From positions 124,001 through 188,000 of the forward strand of contig DAOUFI010000001.1 in assembly GCA_034430175.1 (NCBI GenBank): a stretch of DNA of 64,000 bases, given 5' to 3'. Positions 24,699 to 33,028 of this stretch are shown here, piece by piece. The DNA comes from UBA6107 sp034430175. Lineage in GTDB: Bacteria; Chloroflexota; Anaerolineae; Anaerolineales; Anaerolineaceae. The notes beneath the pieces are model-generated. The model did not search any database. It was not told where the DNA came from and saw nothing but the letters and a program-made list of their open reading frames with translations. Within the stretch, counting starts at the first letter, position 1; the number at the start of each line of letters is the position of its first letter. The translations under genes and the position numbers were made by a program.

Positions 24699-24990
24699 CT
24701 CATTAAGACATTTCCATCCTCATGATCCCGTACAAATGAGTAAAATTGTATATTTCATTCCCCATCATCTCAGAAATCATACTATCAAATACAATTTCCT
24801 ATATTATCACTCGTATTGACTGGGAAGTGGAGGATTATTCTAAGTAACGCAGTTTTTACCAGTAATTCATTTGATCAGGAAAATTTTTGTGTTCCTCGCG
24901 GAAATCGGTTGACGATTCTGTTCACTTGGAAGCAAACACGCTGTTTCATCAGCGGAAAAAAATATTGAGATCCATCAACGTGTTAATTCG
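24699..24990. other. convergent intergenic region
   Basis: About 290 nt between the plus-strand DUF5667 gene and the minus-strand methyltransferase. I see no gene. An AT-rich inverted repeat AAATTGTAT / ATACAATTT with arms some 40 nt apart lies around 24740-24810 and could be a weak terminator; no strong GC hairpin is present. Confidence 0.4.
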
Positions 24991-25737
24991 TCATCTACTC
25001 ATCAGCGCAAAAATTCCCCAGCCAAGGTATTCGCGCGAATATGTGACATAACGGTTGGGCTCCGAGGATAGTTCAGCTCGAACCTCCTTCGCGAAATCAT
25101 CGTTTGGATTTACCTCAAGCCACCGGCGCATGGTGAGCCATTTGGCTGCTTCGTATCTGTCCCAGTCATCCTGGTTCGCAAGGATCATTTCAACGACGTC
25201 ATAGCCAAGTTCGTTGAAAGACGCGATCAGTTCCGGGAGCATGAGAAAATCGGAGATAGCGTTGGCCTGGCATCCCCTGGCAACTTCTTCCGATGGCGGC
25301 ATTAGCCGCCAATATGGCTCGCCAATGAGAATGATTCCTCCTGGACACAGGCTGCGGGCAAGAAGCTCGATCGTACCGGCGATGCCTCCGCCGATCCAGG
25401 TGGCGCCGATGCAGGCTGCCACATTAACTTTCTCGTCAGACACATAACCTGAAGCGTCGTTATGGATGAACTTGACCTGATCGGAGACGCCAAGTTCTTT
25501 GGCGCGGAGTTTCGCCTGCTCAGAAAACAACTGGCTCATATCTACGCCGGTACCGATGATACCGTGATCGCGCGCCCAGGTGCAAAGCATCTCGCCCGAG
25601 CCGCTGCCCAGGTCGAGTACGCGGGATCCCGGCTCAAGACGCAGCGCCTTGCCGAGTGTGGCAAGCTTTTCGGGTGATAACGGGTTATGGATACGGTGTA
25701 CGCTTTCGCTGATGTTGAAGATACGTGGGATGTCCAT
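24991..25737 (-). CDS. class I SAM-dependent methyltransferase
   Basis: The 248-residue protein has SAM motif I GSRVLDLGSGSGEMLCTWA (about residues 37-55), the acidic strand-2 end GTGVDMSQLF and the motif II region VNVAACIGATWIGGG, followed by LCPGGIILIGEPYW. This places it with Methyltransf_11/25-type enzymes acting on small molecules. The EPYWRLMPPS segment and C-terminal WLTMRRWLE recall a family of uncharacterised YcgJ/UbiE-like methyltransferases. The start is 48 nt after the stop of the glycosylase gene on the same strand, so co-transcription is possible. Confidence 0.85.
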   Translation of the reverse strand: MDIPRIFNISESVHRIHNPLSPEKLATLGKALRLEPGSRVLDLGSGSGEMLCTWARDHGIIGTGVDMSQLFSEQAKLRAKELGVSDQVKFIHNDASGYVSDEKVNVAACIGATWIGGGIAGTIELLARSLCPGGIILIGEPYWRLMPPSEEVARGCQANAISDFLMLPELIASFNELGYDVVEMILANQDDWDRYEAAKWLTMRRWLEVNPNDDFAKEVRAELSSEPNRYVTYSREYLGWGIFALMSR

Positions 25738-25785
25738 CGTGGAATCTCCTTGAACGTTGTAAATTTCATTGAGCAGGCTCAGTGA

Positions 25786-26376
25786 TCATTTTTTGTTCAA
25801 CTGTTTATAACGAAAGCAAGAAACTATATGGTCGTTTACCATCCCGGCAGCCTGCATGAACGCATACAGGATCGTACTGCCACAGAACTTAAAACCTCGG
25901 GCAATCATGTCTTTGCTCATGGCATCGGAAATCGGGCTGGTGGCTGGAATCTCGGAGATGGTTTGCCAGCGATTCTGGATGGTCGCCCCTCCGGTGAACC
26001 CCCAAAGATAGGAATCCAGAGAACCGAATTCCTTTTGTATCTCGAGGACACGGTTGGCGTTATTGATGATGGCACGAATTTTGGCTTTGTTGCGCACGAT
26101 CCCGGGATTGGTGAGCAGTTCCTGGATTTTCAAATCGTCGTACTCGGCAACCAGGTCAATATCAAAATTATCGAAAGCCTGTCGAAAATTCTGCCGTTTA
26201 CGCAAGATCATATTCCAACTCAGACCTGCCTGCATCCCGTCCAACGCCAAAAATTCAAACAGAATCCGGTCATCGTGCAGCGGTTCTCCCCACTCTTCGT
26301 CATGATAACGGGTAAGGAGAACATCATTGAGATTCCATTCACAACGGGAGATTGATCGATCGATTATATATTCCAT
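25786..26376 (-). CDS. tag: DNA-3-methyladenine glycosylase I
   Basis: This 196-residue protein should excise 3-methyladenine from alkylated DNA. The zinc ligands known for E. coli Tag are conserved with the same spacing: Cys12 and His25 (13 apart) and His183 and Cys187 (4 apart). The family blocks YHDEEWGEPLHDD, LFEFLALDGMQAGLSWNMILRKR and NPGIVRNKAKIRAIINNA are present. Length matches the family. It is the first gene of its minus-strand unit and is preceded by a terminator hairpin about 50 nt upstream. Confidence 0.93.
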   Translation of the reverse strand: MEYIIDRSISRCEWNLNDVLLTRYHDEEWGEPLHDDRILFEFLALDGMQAGLSWNMILRKRQNFRQAFDNFDIDLVAEYDDLKIQELLTNPGIVRNKAKIRAIINNANRVLEIQKEFGSLDSYLWGFTGGATIQNRWQTISEIPATSPISDAMSKDMIARGFKFCGSTILYAFMQAAGMVNDHIVSCFRYKQLNKK

Positions 26377-26665
26377 ATCTTTATTTTACCGTAGGAGGCA
26401 AAAGCGAGACAAATCAGATCAAAAAACCGCCTTCCGTAAGAAAGGTGGTTTGATGATTCTCAATTCCCTCTTCTCGACTCTCGGCTCTTTCTTTCATCAT
26501 CGGTCGGAAATTGTACCGCTAATCCTACATACCAAATTACTGGGTAGTAATTACAGTATGGAGGTAGTTACCAATGTATATGCTGTGCTTCATCAAGGTC
26601 ACTTCTGTCGTGTTCAATGACTATTGTATCTGGCATCGTTGAAAAACTCCCTATCCAAAAGACTT
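26377..26665. other. intergenic region with one terminator, otherwise empty
   Basis: Between the tag gene and the ATPase gene there is a hairpin at 26424-26451 and then about 210 nt without a convincing ORF. A plus-strand open frame crossing the hairpin has no ribosome-binding site and no protein-like composition. Confidence 0.4.
26424..26451 (-). terminator. intrinsic terminator-like hairpin
   Basis: A 10-bp stem AAACCGCCTT / AAGGTGGTTT (one G-T pair) with an 8-nt loop; on the minus strand it is followed by a run TTTTTTGATC-like. It would end transcription from the ATPase gene, whose stop is at 26666. Confidence 0.6.
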
Positions 26666-29047
26666 CTAATTGAGATTTAATTTTGCAAATATCGGCACTT
26701 TGATAAAGTCCAGAATGAATAGATATATGCCGATGATTAGAAGTAATTCCCCAATAAGGGTTATTGGGATGGCTGACATTAGAATCCCCTGGCTGGCCAG
26801 AAATCCGACGAAAAGAATATCAAGAAAAGTACCCAGGAGCATCCATTTGCTTGGCTTGGATCGCCAGAAATGACCTCTCTCTCGAATCAGATAAATTGTT
26901 CCCTGTCCGCTGAAAACGAGCATGACGAATAAGAGTGTTTGCAGGTTCGCAAGGGGGAGCTGCAGTATTGTGTGGGCATAAACGAAGATGACAAACGAAA
27001 GAACGAGAATTGGCAGGGCGAGGGATGCCGCTCCAAAGATTATGGTTTTTATGTTCCACTGATTTGGTTGCGATGAGGGTTTAACGTTGTCCGACGAAAT
27101 CGACATGGTAACAAAGTCGTTTGTAAAGATGAGCAGGATCATTAACAAAGGCGTTGTTACAAAAGTGTGAAAGAAAATGATGCCAAGGCTCAGGAAAAAA
27201 ACTATTTCAATCGTCTTGATGATCTTGTTCAGTGTGTAGGTTAGCATCCGCTGGTAGATTTGTCGACTGATCTCGATGGCAGAGACGAGATTACTTAGAC
27301 CTGGCGATGTGAGTACAATTCCAGCTGCGGCTTTAGCCACATCCGTGGCGGTGGATACAGCAATTCCAACCTCGGCTTGTTTTAGGGCCGGAGCATCATT
27401 AACCCCATCCCCGGTCATTCCCACAGTTAATCCAGCTTTTTGATATTGTTGAACGAGATGGAATTTATCTTCCGGTAGAACCTCAGCATACACTTCGCAA
27501 CCCTTGCCGTCGTTCCAGTGGGCGTCATTCAGTGATTCACCCGGACAAGCATGTTTGCCAATGCCGATCATTTCGGCGATCGCCTGCGCGGTGAGCAGTC
27601 CATCTCCGGTGATCATTACCACGCGGACGCCCAATTCTCTGATCCTGGCAACCAGGTTCTTCGAATCTGCCCGGGGGGGATCTTGAAATCCTACCAATCC
27701 AGCGATCTGGATGCCCCCCTCACTCTCAGCAGCAATGGCAAGCACCCGCAGGCCTCGCGAAGCCAGATACTTTACTGCTTGTTGATATTCATCATCAACT
27801 TTATCAGCAAGATTAGAGATGACCTGTGGTGCTCCTTTAAGTACGCGAAGCAGGTGACCATTTTCTTCGAAAATAGCTTCCGATCGTTTGGTGGCGGGTT
27901 CGAAAGGGATGTATTTTTGTCGGGATTCATTGATGCGGATATCCACCTGTTCAGAACGGGCTTTTTTGAGAATCGCAGTATCCAACGGATCCTGGGTGGC
28001 TTCATCACTGGCCATTACCGCCAGTCGGAGGACATCCTTTGATGAGTACGGTTGAAATGCCATTAGCTCGCTCACTTCCAATTTGTTTTCAGTCAGTGTT
28101 CCGGTTTTATCAGAACAAAGCACTTTCATGGAAGCCGCTTCTTCGATGGCATTCAAGCGGGTGACCAGCACTCCCTGCCGTGTCAGATTCAGAGCACCCA
28201 AGGCTGTTGAAACCGTGAATGTTGCGGGTAAAGTGACCGGTACAGACGCAACCAGCAAAATCAAGGCAAAGGGTAACATCGTTGTCATCGGGATGTGAAC
28301 GATGATCGCATCGATCAGAGCGATTGTAACTAGAATGGCATCCAGGATCATCAGGTATTTGGCTATGGTAAAAATTATCTTTTCCAACTGACTGGCTGAT
28401 TTGGCCGATTGCACAAGCTGAGCTGTTTTGCCAAAACGGGTGCGCGTTCCGGTGTTGATTACTACTGAAGATGCTTCTCCTCGGACAACGATTGTTCCTG
28501 TGTACACCGGTTGCCCATCTGTTACATCCACCGGCAGTGATTCTCCGGTCAGCGAAGATTGATCGAGCGATAGATGCCCAGTGATGAGCTGTGCATCAGC
28601 CGGGACGAAATCCCCCATTCGTAAATAGATGATATCACCCGGCACCAATTCAGAGCCTGGAACCGTTTGCCATTTGCCGTCTCGCAATACACGCGAAAAA
28701 ACGGTTAACCTTTTTTTTAGTAGTTCGAGGGCATTCTGTGCTTTGTTTTCCTGGACTGTACTTATTATTGCATTGAATACGATCAAAAATCCGATGATCA
28801 TTGCTTCGATATATTTCCCCAACACGAGTTCCAAGATAACACTGATCTCCAGCATCCAAGGCACAGGTGCCCAAAGTTTTTTTAGGAGGACCAGCCAGAT
28901 ATGCTTTTTTTCCTCGGGAAGCGAGTTCAATCCGAATTCATTGCGACGTTTCTCAACTTCATTTCTGGTCAACCCGGGAAGCGATCGACTGCTACTCTCT
29001 TCCGGGAGTACATTCACAACTGTTTTGTCTTTGACCTCTAATTCCAT
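26666..29047 (-). CDS. plasma-membrane-type H+-ATPase (P3A P-type ATPase)
   Basis: The approximately 794-residue protein is a P-type ATPase: TGES in the actuator domain, phosphorylation motif CSDKTGTLTENK, KGAPQ in the nucleotide domain, MITGDG and GDGVNDAPALKQAEVGIAV hinge. The first helices, the SASQLEKIIF segment and the VPVTLPATFTV membrane motif place it in the P3A proton-pump branch shared with fungal/plant Pma1 and archaea. There are about ten membrane helices and no long C-terminal autoinhibitory region. It would expel protons at the cost of ATP. The start is uncertain: ATG 29047 lacks a good ribosome-binding site and a TTG at 29062 is directly behind AAAGGA. It lies downstream of a two-component pair on the same strand. 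Confidence 0.9.
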   Translation of the reverse strand: MELEVKDKTVVNVLPEESSSRSLPGLTRNEVEKRRNEFGLNSLPEEKKHIWLVLLKKLWAPVPWMLEISVILELVLGKYIEAMIIGFLIVFNAIISTVQENKAQNALELLKKRLTVFSRVLRDGKWQTVPGSELVPGDIIYLRMGDFVPADAQLITGHLSLDQSSLTGESLPVDVTDGQPVYTGTIVVRGEASSVVINTGTRTRFGKTAQLVQSAKSASQLEKIIFTIAKYLMILDAILVTIALIDAIIVHIPMTTMLPFALILLVASVPVTLPATFTVSTALGALNLTRQGVLVTRLNAIEEAASMKVLCSDKTGTLTENKLEVSELMAFQPYSSKDVLRLAVMASDEATQDPLDTAILKKARSEQVDIRINESRQKYIPFEPATKRSEAIFEENGHLLRVLKGAPQVISNLADKVDDEYQQAVKYLASRGLRVLAIAAESEGGIQIAGLVGFQDPPRADSKNLVARIRELGVRVVMITGDGLLTAQAIAEMIGIGKHACPGESLNDAHWNDGKGCEVYAEVLPEDKFHLVQQYQKAGLTVGMTGDGVNDAPALKQAEVGIAVSTATDVAKAAAGIVLTSPGLSNLVSAIEISRQIYQRMLTYTLNKIIKTIEIVFFLSLGIIFFHTFVTTPLLMILLIFTNDFVTMSISSDNVKPSSQPNQWNIKTIIFGAASLALPILVLSFVIFVYAHTILQLPLANLQTLLFVMLVFSGQGTIYLIRERGHFWRSKPSKWMLLGTFLDILFVGFLASQGILMSAIPITLIGELLLIIGIYLFILDFIKVPIFAKLNLN

Positions 29048-29138
29048 AAGACAAACCGACAAATCCTTTCAGAATAAAGCATAACAAAAGACGACAAGCT
29101 TTGCTTTAAAACAATAAAGAGCTGATATTAAATTTTCT

Positions 29139-30560
29139 TTAAGCGCTTATGGGAAAAATTACCGTGAACTTGCTGCCTTTATCGGGTGTACTGACCAAGA
29201 AAATATGGCCGCCTAGCGATTCTGTGATCGATTTGGCAATTGATAATCCCAGCCCTAACCCGGGAGCTTTCCAGGAAGGTTGCACACTTCGATAAAAAGG
29301 GATGAAGAGGTGTCGTTGGCTGTCAGCTGGGATGCCTATTCCGGTATCACTTACTGAAAAATGAACATTGTTTCCTAGTTGCTGTATCGATAAGGTTACC
29401 TGCCCGCCGGCGGGAGTGAATTTGATGGCATTATTCACCAAATTACCCAATACCTGTGCCAGACGGTTTGGATCATTTTCGATGGTTTCAGGAGCGTTGT
29501 CAATCTCAATTATCCAGGTGATCCCTTTCTGCCGGGCAGCTTCAGCCCATAACGGTACGAGGGTCTGCAGCCATTCTCTCACCTGAATGGGCTTAACCAG
29601 AATCTCCTGTGGTTCCAAACCACGATATGCCAGCGCCAGATCTTCCAAAAGGTGACCAATCCGATTAGTCCTTTCAGTCATACCATCCAGTAGCTCGTTA
29701 CGCAGGTCATTATCATCGGCAGCTCCTGATTTCATCGCATGAATCGCTGTCCGAATGCTTCCCAATGGTCGGCCGATCTCGTGGATCAGGTTGGCGATCA
29801 TCTGCTGTCGGGATTCCTCCAGCTCCTGCCTGCGTTCTTGAAGCCGATTGTAGGCATGCGTCAGGTCGGCCAATTCTTTATCTGCATCCTCTGGCAATAG
29901 TTGGCTCTTGCCTTCCAGTGGAGAATCTAGCATTGTTTTGGTTAGAGTTTTGAGGGGGCGGTTCACAGACTCTGATACAGCCAGTGCGATTAACCCCATT
30001 ACCAACGAACTTAAACTGAGTATTCCCAGAATAATCCAGCGAATGGTCGCCAGGCTTTGTTCAATGTCCGTTATCCGTCTGTATATCCTAATCAACCCAG
30101 CCAACGATCCATCATCGTTGTGAACGGGAATGACTATATCGAGTATCTGTTCATGTGGAACGTCACCCGGTGTGACCTGCCACCAGGGGTTGATAAGCGA
30201 ACTGTTTTCAGGGAGATGACCGATCTCTGTGCCAACCAGGACAAGGTCATCAGGGCGGGTCGTGGCTAAAAGGATATGATTTGTGTCCAGCAAACCGATC
30301 CTTGATGGCCGTTGGAAATGGATCGAGTCCAGCAAAGCCTGCGCATCAGACTGTGACCCCCAGACTTCTGGATGGTCAAGTACCAATCTTTCCACCAGGA
30401 TTCCTTGATCGATCATCTCGTTTGCAAGGGTAGGAAGCAGCAATTGGTTCTCGATGATATAGAGCAGGGCTAGACCTAGCAATGGCAGCAGGACTAAAAC
30501 AGGGAGAATTGTCGAGAAAAATATACGACGACGAAAAGAGGGTCTGGTTTTAGCCATCAT
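29139..30560 (-). CDS. sensor histidine kinase
   Basis: The product (about 473 residues) has a membrane helix near the N-terminus (FFSTILPVLVLLPLLGLALL), an exported sensor region of about 140 residues, a second helix (IILGILSLSSLVMGLIALAV), a HAMP domain, the H-box MIANLIHEIGRPLGS, and an HATPase_c domain with N box NLVNNAIKFTPAGG, G1 DTGIG and G2 GLGLGLSIAK. All kinase motifs are intact. The start overlaps the end of the response-regulator gene by 11 nt; ATG 30557 is an equally possible start. It should phosphorylate the regulator encoded directly upstream. Signal unknown. Confidence 0.9.
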   Translation of the reverse strand: MMAKTRPSFRRRIFFSTILPVLVLLPLLGLALLYIIENQLLLPTLANEMIDQGILVERLVLDHPEVWGSQSDAQALLDSIHFQRPSRIGLLDTNHILLATTRPDDLVLVGTEIGHLPENSSLINPWWQVTPGDVPHEQILDIVIPVHNDDGSLAGLIRIYRRITDIEQSLATIRWIILGILSLSSLVMGLIALAVSESVNRPLKTLTKTMLDSPLEGKSQLLPEDADKELADLTHAYNRLQERRQELEESRQQMIANLIHEIGRPLGSIRTAIHAMKSGAADDNDLRNELLDGMTERTNRIGHLLEDLALAYRGLEPQEILVKPIQVREWLQTLVPLWAEAARQKGITWIIEIDNAPETIENDPNRLAQVLGNLVNNAIKFTPAGGQVTLSIQQLGNNVHFSVSDTGIGIPADSQRHLFIPFYRSVQPSWKAPGLGLGLSIAKSITESLGGHIFLVSTPDKGSKFTVIFPISA

Positions 30561-31251
30561 TTGCAGCGACCAGTTTATAACCAATCCCGCGTACCGAGAT
30601 CAGGTGGCTCGGGTTTTGCGGGTCTTTTTCGATCTTTTGGCGCAGCCAGCGGATGTTCACATAAACAATTTGCGGTTGGCCGTGATACTCGGCTCCCCAA
30701 ACCCGAGCAAGCAGTTCTTCAATGGTAAATACCCTGTCTGGGTCAATCGCAAGCGCAAAAAGCAAATCGAATTCTTTTGGGGTAAGTTCAACGAGTTTGC
30801 CTGCGTGGGTGACTGTCCTGGATTTTGGGTTAATCGTCAGGTCGCCCACCTCAATCGCTTGAGACGGTTGATTAACTGATTGGACAGGCTTTGTCCTTCT
30901 TAGCACGGCGCGGATATGGGCAATCAGTACATCAGGGTCAAATGGCTTAGGCAGATAATCATCGGCACCTAATTCAAGTCCCACGATCTGATCCACCTGG
31001 CTACGGCGGGCGGTGAGGAAGATCACGGGCACGCCGATTTTGTCGTGGAAGTACCGCAATGCTTCCAATCCATCCATGCCCGGGAGCATGATATCGAGAA
31101 GTATGATATCAGGACGTTTTTGCTGGATCAAGGCGATGGCATCTTCAGCCGATGACGCGGTAAAGGTGGCATACCCGGCTTGTTCCAGGCTGAAAGCCAG
31201 GCTTCGCCTGAACAGATCGTCATCATCCACAATATAGATTAGCGGTTTCAT
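30550..31251 (-). CDS. OmpR/PhoB-family response regulator
   Basis: The 233-residue protein has an N-terminal receiver with the acidic pocket DDDD near residue 10, phosphoacceptor Asp in LLDIMLPGMDG (about residue 53) and Lys in DYLPKPFDP, and a C-terminal winged helix ELTPKEFDLLFALAIDPDRVFTIEELLARVWG ... VNIRWLRQKIE. It should bind DNA when phosphorylated by the overlapping histidine kinase. Targets are unknown; the proton ATPase gene immediately downstream is an obvious candidate. ATG 31251 follows a GTG at 31254; the choice hardly alters the protein. Confidence 0.92.
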   Translation of the reverse strand: MKPLIYIVDDDDLFRRSLAFSLEQAGYATFTASSAEDAIALIQQKRPDIILLDIMLPGMDGLEALRYFHDKIGVPVIFLTARRSQVDQIVGLELGADDYLPKPFDPDVLIAHIRAVLRRTKPVQSVNQPSQAIEVGDLTINPKSRTVTHAGKLVELTPKEFDLLFALAIDPDRVFTIEELLARVWGAEYHGQPQIVYVNIRWLRQKIEKDPQNPSHLISVRGIGYKLVAANDG

Positions 31252-31402
31252 CACGTTTTCCCGAAACTCTCGAGTATATTCCTCTATTGTAGGACAAAAA
31301 ATGTTTGATTTCCATTGGTTATGATTCTTATGAAGAATTTAATATTTTTATAAGGTCATCCTATTTATTCAGAGTTATTTTCAATTTTATAAGGAGATGG
31401 GT

Positions 31403-32251
31403 ATGCCTTCTGGGTTTACGATTGGTCCTCTGACCATTCATTATTACGGGATCATCATCATGCTGGGGGTGATCGCCGCTGCTTTCTTGGCACAAAGGCA
31501 GGCCAACCGCCGTGGAGAAAATGGCGAATTGGTTTGGGATATGCTTGTATGGGTGCTTATCATGGGCATCATTGGCGCCAGGCTTTGGCACATATTTACC
31601 CCAATGCCCTCCCTGGTCGCCCAGGGGATCACAACACACTATTACCTCACTCATCCGCTCGCCATTCTCGAGATCTGGAACGGCGGGCTGGGTATCCCTG
31701 GTGCGGTGATCGGTGGTGTGGTGGCTCTGTATTTCTTCTCGCGCAGACACCATATTTCTTTCTTCACCTGGTTGGATATCCTGGCGCCGTCGCTGGCGCT
31801 TGGGCAGGCGATTGGTCGTTGGGGGAACTTCTTTAACCAGGAATTGTATGGGGCACCAACCACATTGCCTTGGGGAATATACATCGATCCAGCTCATAGG
31901 CTTCCCGGTTATGCAAATGTGGCATATTATCACCCCACCTTTTTCTACGAATTCTTATGGAACCTGGGCAACATGGCTTTGCTTTTATGGTTGAGCAGGC
32001 GGTTTGGCGAAAAAATGAAATCCGGGGATATTTTCCTGGTTTACTTGCTCGTTTATCCATTTGGACGTTTTTTACTTGAATTCTTACGTCTCGACTCTTC
32101 TCAGATCGATGGAATCAATGCTAATCAAATGGTGATGCTGGTAGTCATGATTGCGGCAGGAATCACCCTATTGATTCGGCATTTGGCCGAGAAGAAAAAG
32201 CTTCCAGCTGTTACCAAGCCGGAAGCCAAACAGAACTCAGGAAAGGATTAA
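31403..32251 (+). CDS. lgt: prolipoprotein diacylglyceryl transferase
   Basis: The 282-residue membrane protein transfers diacylglycerol from phosphatidylglycerol to the lipobox cysteine of prolipoproteins. It has about seven helices, the N-terminal LTIHYYGIIIMLG-type opening, the Lgt signature GQAIGRWGNFFNQELYG, with the essential Arg, and the HPTFFYEFLWN segment. I start at ATG 31403 because AAGGAG (31391-31396) is at the right distance; ATG 31397 abuts it. Two lipoproteins that would need it (HlyD-like and PD40) are encoded in this window. It converges with tatA, 11 nt away. Confidence 0.95.
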   Translation: MPSGFTIGPLTIHYYGIIIMLGVIAAAFLAQRQANRRGENGELVWDMLVWVLIMGIIGARLWHIFTPMPSLVAQGITTHYYLTHPLAILEIWNGGLGIPGAVIGGVVALYFFSRRHHISFFTWLDILAPSLALGQAIGRWGNFFNQELYGAPTTLPWGIYIDPAHRLPGYANVAYYHPTFFYEFLWNLGNMALLLWLSRRFGEKMKSGDIFLVYLLVYPFGRFLLEFLRLDSSQIDGINANQMVMLVVMIAAGITLLIRHLAEKKKLPAVTKPEAKQNSGKD

Positions 32252-32262
32252 CGCCAAGACGA

Positions 32263-32436
32263 TTATTCCTTCTTGTCTTCGTCTTTTTTCTCTTTTTCTT
32301 CGTCTTCGCCGCTGATCCCTTTGCGGAAATTGTGCAGACCCTTGCCCAATTCTCCAGCGACTTTTCCGATTCGGCCTGGTCCGAAGAGCAACAGGACGAT
32401 GACCAATACAATTACGATTTCCAGCCAACTCGGCAT
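32263..32436 (-). CDS. tatA: twin-arginine translocase subunit TatA/TatE
   Basis: A 57-codon minus-strand gene, easily missed for its size. The protein starts MPSWLEIVIVLVIVLLLFGP, a short N-terminal helix ending in the family FGPGRIG hinge, followed by the amphipathic helix KVAGELGKGLHNFRKGI and an acidic/lysine-rich tail. AGGAG lies before ATG 32436. TatA forms the pore-like part of the Tat system that exports folded, cofactor-loaded proteins. It is at the end of the minus-strand hydrogenase cluster, whose small subunit has a Tat signal. No tatC is visible in the window. Confidence 0.9.
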   Translation of the reverse strand: MPSWLEIVIVLVIVLLLFGPGRIGKVAGELGKGLHNFRKGISGEDEEKEKKDEDKKE

Positions 32437-32521
32437 CTTGATTTTCTCCTAAGTAGAGTTTTTCAGTTTGAATGATTATACAAATTTTCGAGCATTCTTA
32501 CATTAATGACCGATTTGTTGC

Positions 32522-32947
32522 TTATTGACCAAATCCTCTACCTTCAATATAGTTCTCCAGTGTATTAGTTCTGGATCTTTTTTCATTTATGTCAGCTTTT
32601 ACAACATCACCGATCGAGATAACTCCAATCACTTTCTCTTTTTCGATCACTGGAAGGTGGCGAATATGGTGATCTGTCATTATATTCATGCAGTCTTCAA
32701 TGGATTGTTCGGGAGTAACAGTGATTACCACCTTTGTCATATACTTACTGACTGCAGCATCGACCAGGCAACGCTCTGTTTCGGCGATTGATCGAACGAA
32801 ATCGCGTTCTGAGACAATTCCTCTTAATTTGTCATCTTCCATCACCAATAGAGCGCCGATATCTTTTTCGGCCAATAAATTTAAGGCTTTGAGTACGATA
32901 TCCACCGGCCTTACAGACCAAATATCGGCCCCTTTCCTAGTAAGCAT
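32522..32947 (-). CDS. CBS-domain pair protein, probably frameshifted at its N-terminus
   Basis: The frame from ATG 32947 encodes 141 residues with two CBS domains: DIVLKALNLLAEKDIGALLVMEDDKLRGIVSERDFVRSI and VITVTPEQSIEDCMNIMTDHHIRHLPVIEKEKVIGVISIGDVV. Such pairs bind adenosyl ligands and regulate partner proteins. The start at 32947 has no ribosome-binding site, whereas ATG 32964 has a perfect GGAGG and reads MITVKECLLGKG, the usual N-terminus of this family, before leaving the frame at a GGGG tract (32929-32932). One lost base there would explain both. It is the second-last gene of the hydrogenase cluster. Confidence 0.8.
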   Translation of the reverse strand: MLTRKGADIWSVRPVDIVLKALNLLAEKDIGALLVMEDDKLRGIVSERDFVRSIAETERCLVDAAVSKYMTKVVITVTPEQSIEDCMNIMTDHHIRHLPVIEKEKVIGVISIGDVVKADINEKRSRTNTLENYIEGRGFGQ

Positions 32948-33028
32948 TCTTTTACTGTAATCATTTTTACCTCCAATTAAGCGCGAGTAAATTATTCAAC
33001 ACAACAAAGGCGCAATGGAGAACTCTGG

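Noticed and set aside
26327..26620. Plus-strand open frame between tag and the ATPase gene
   Set aside because: It runs through a terminator hairpin and the antisense of the tag start, and is not protein-like.
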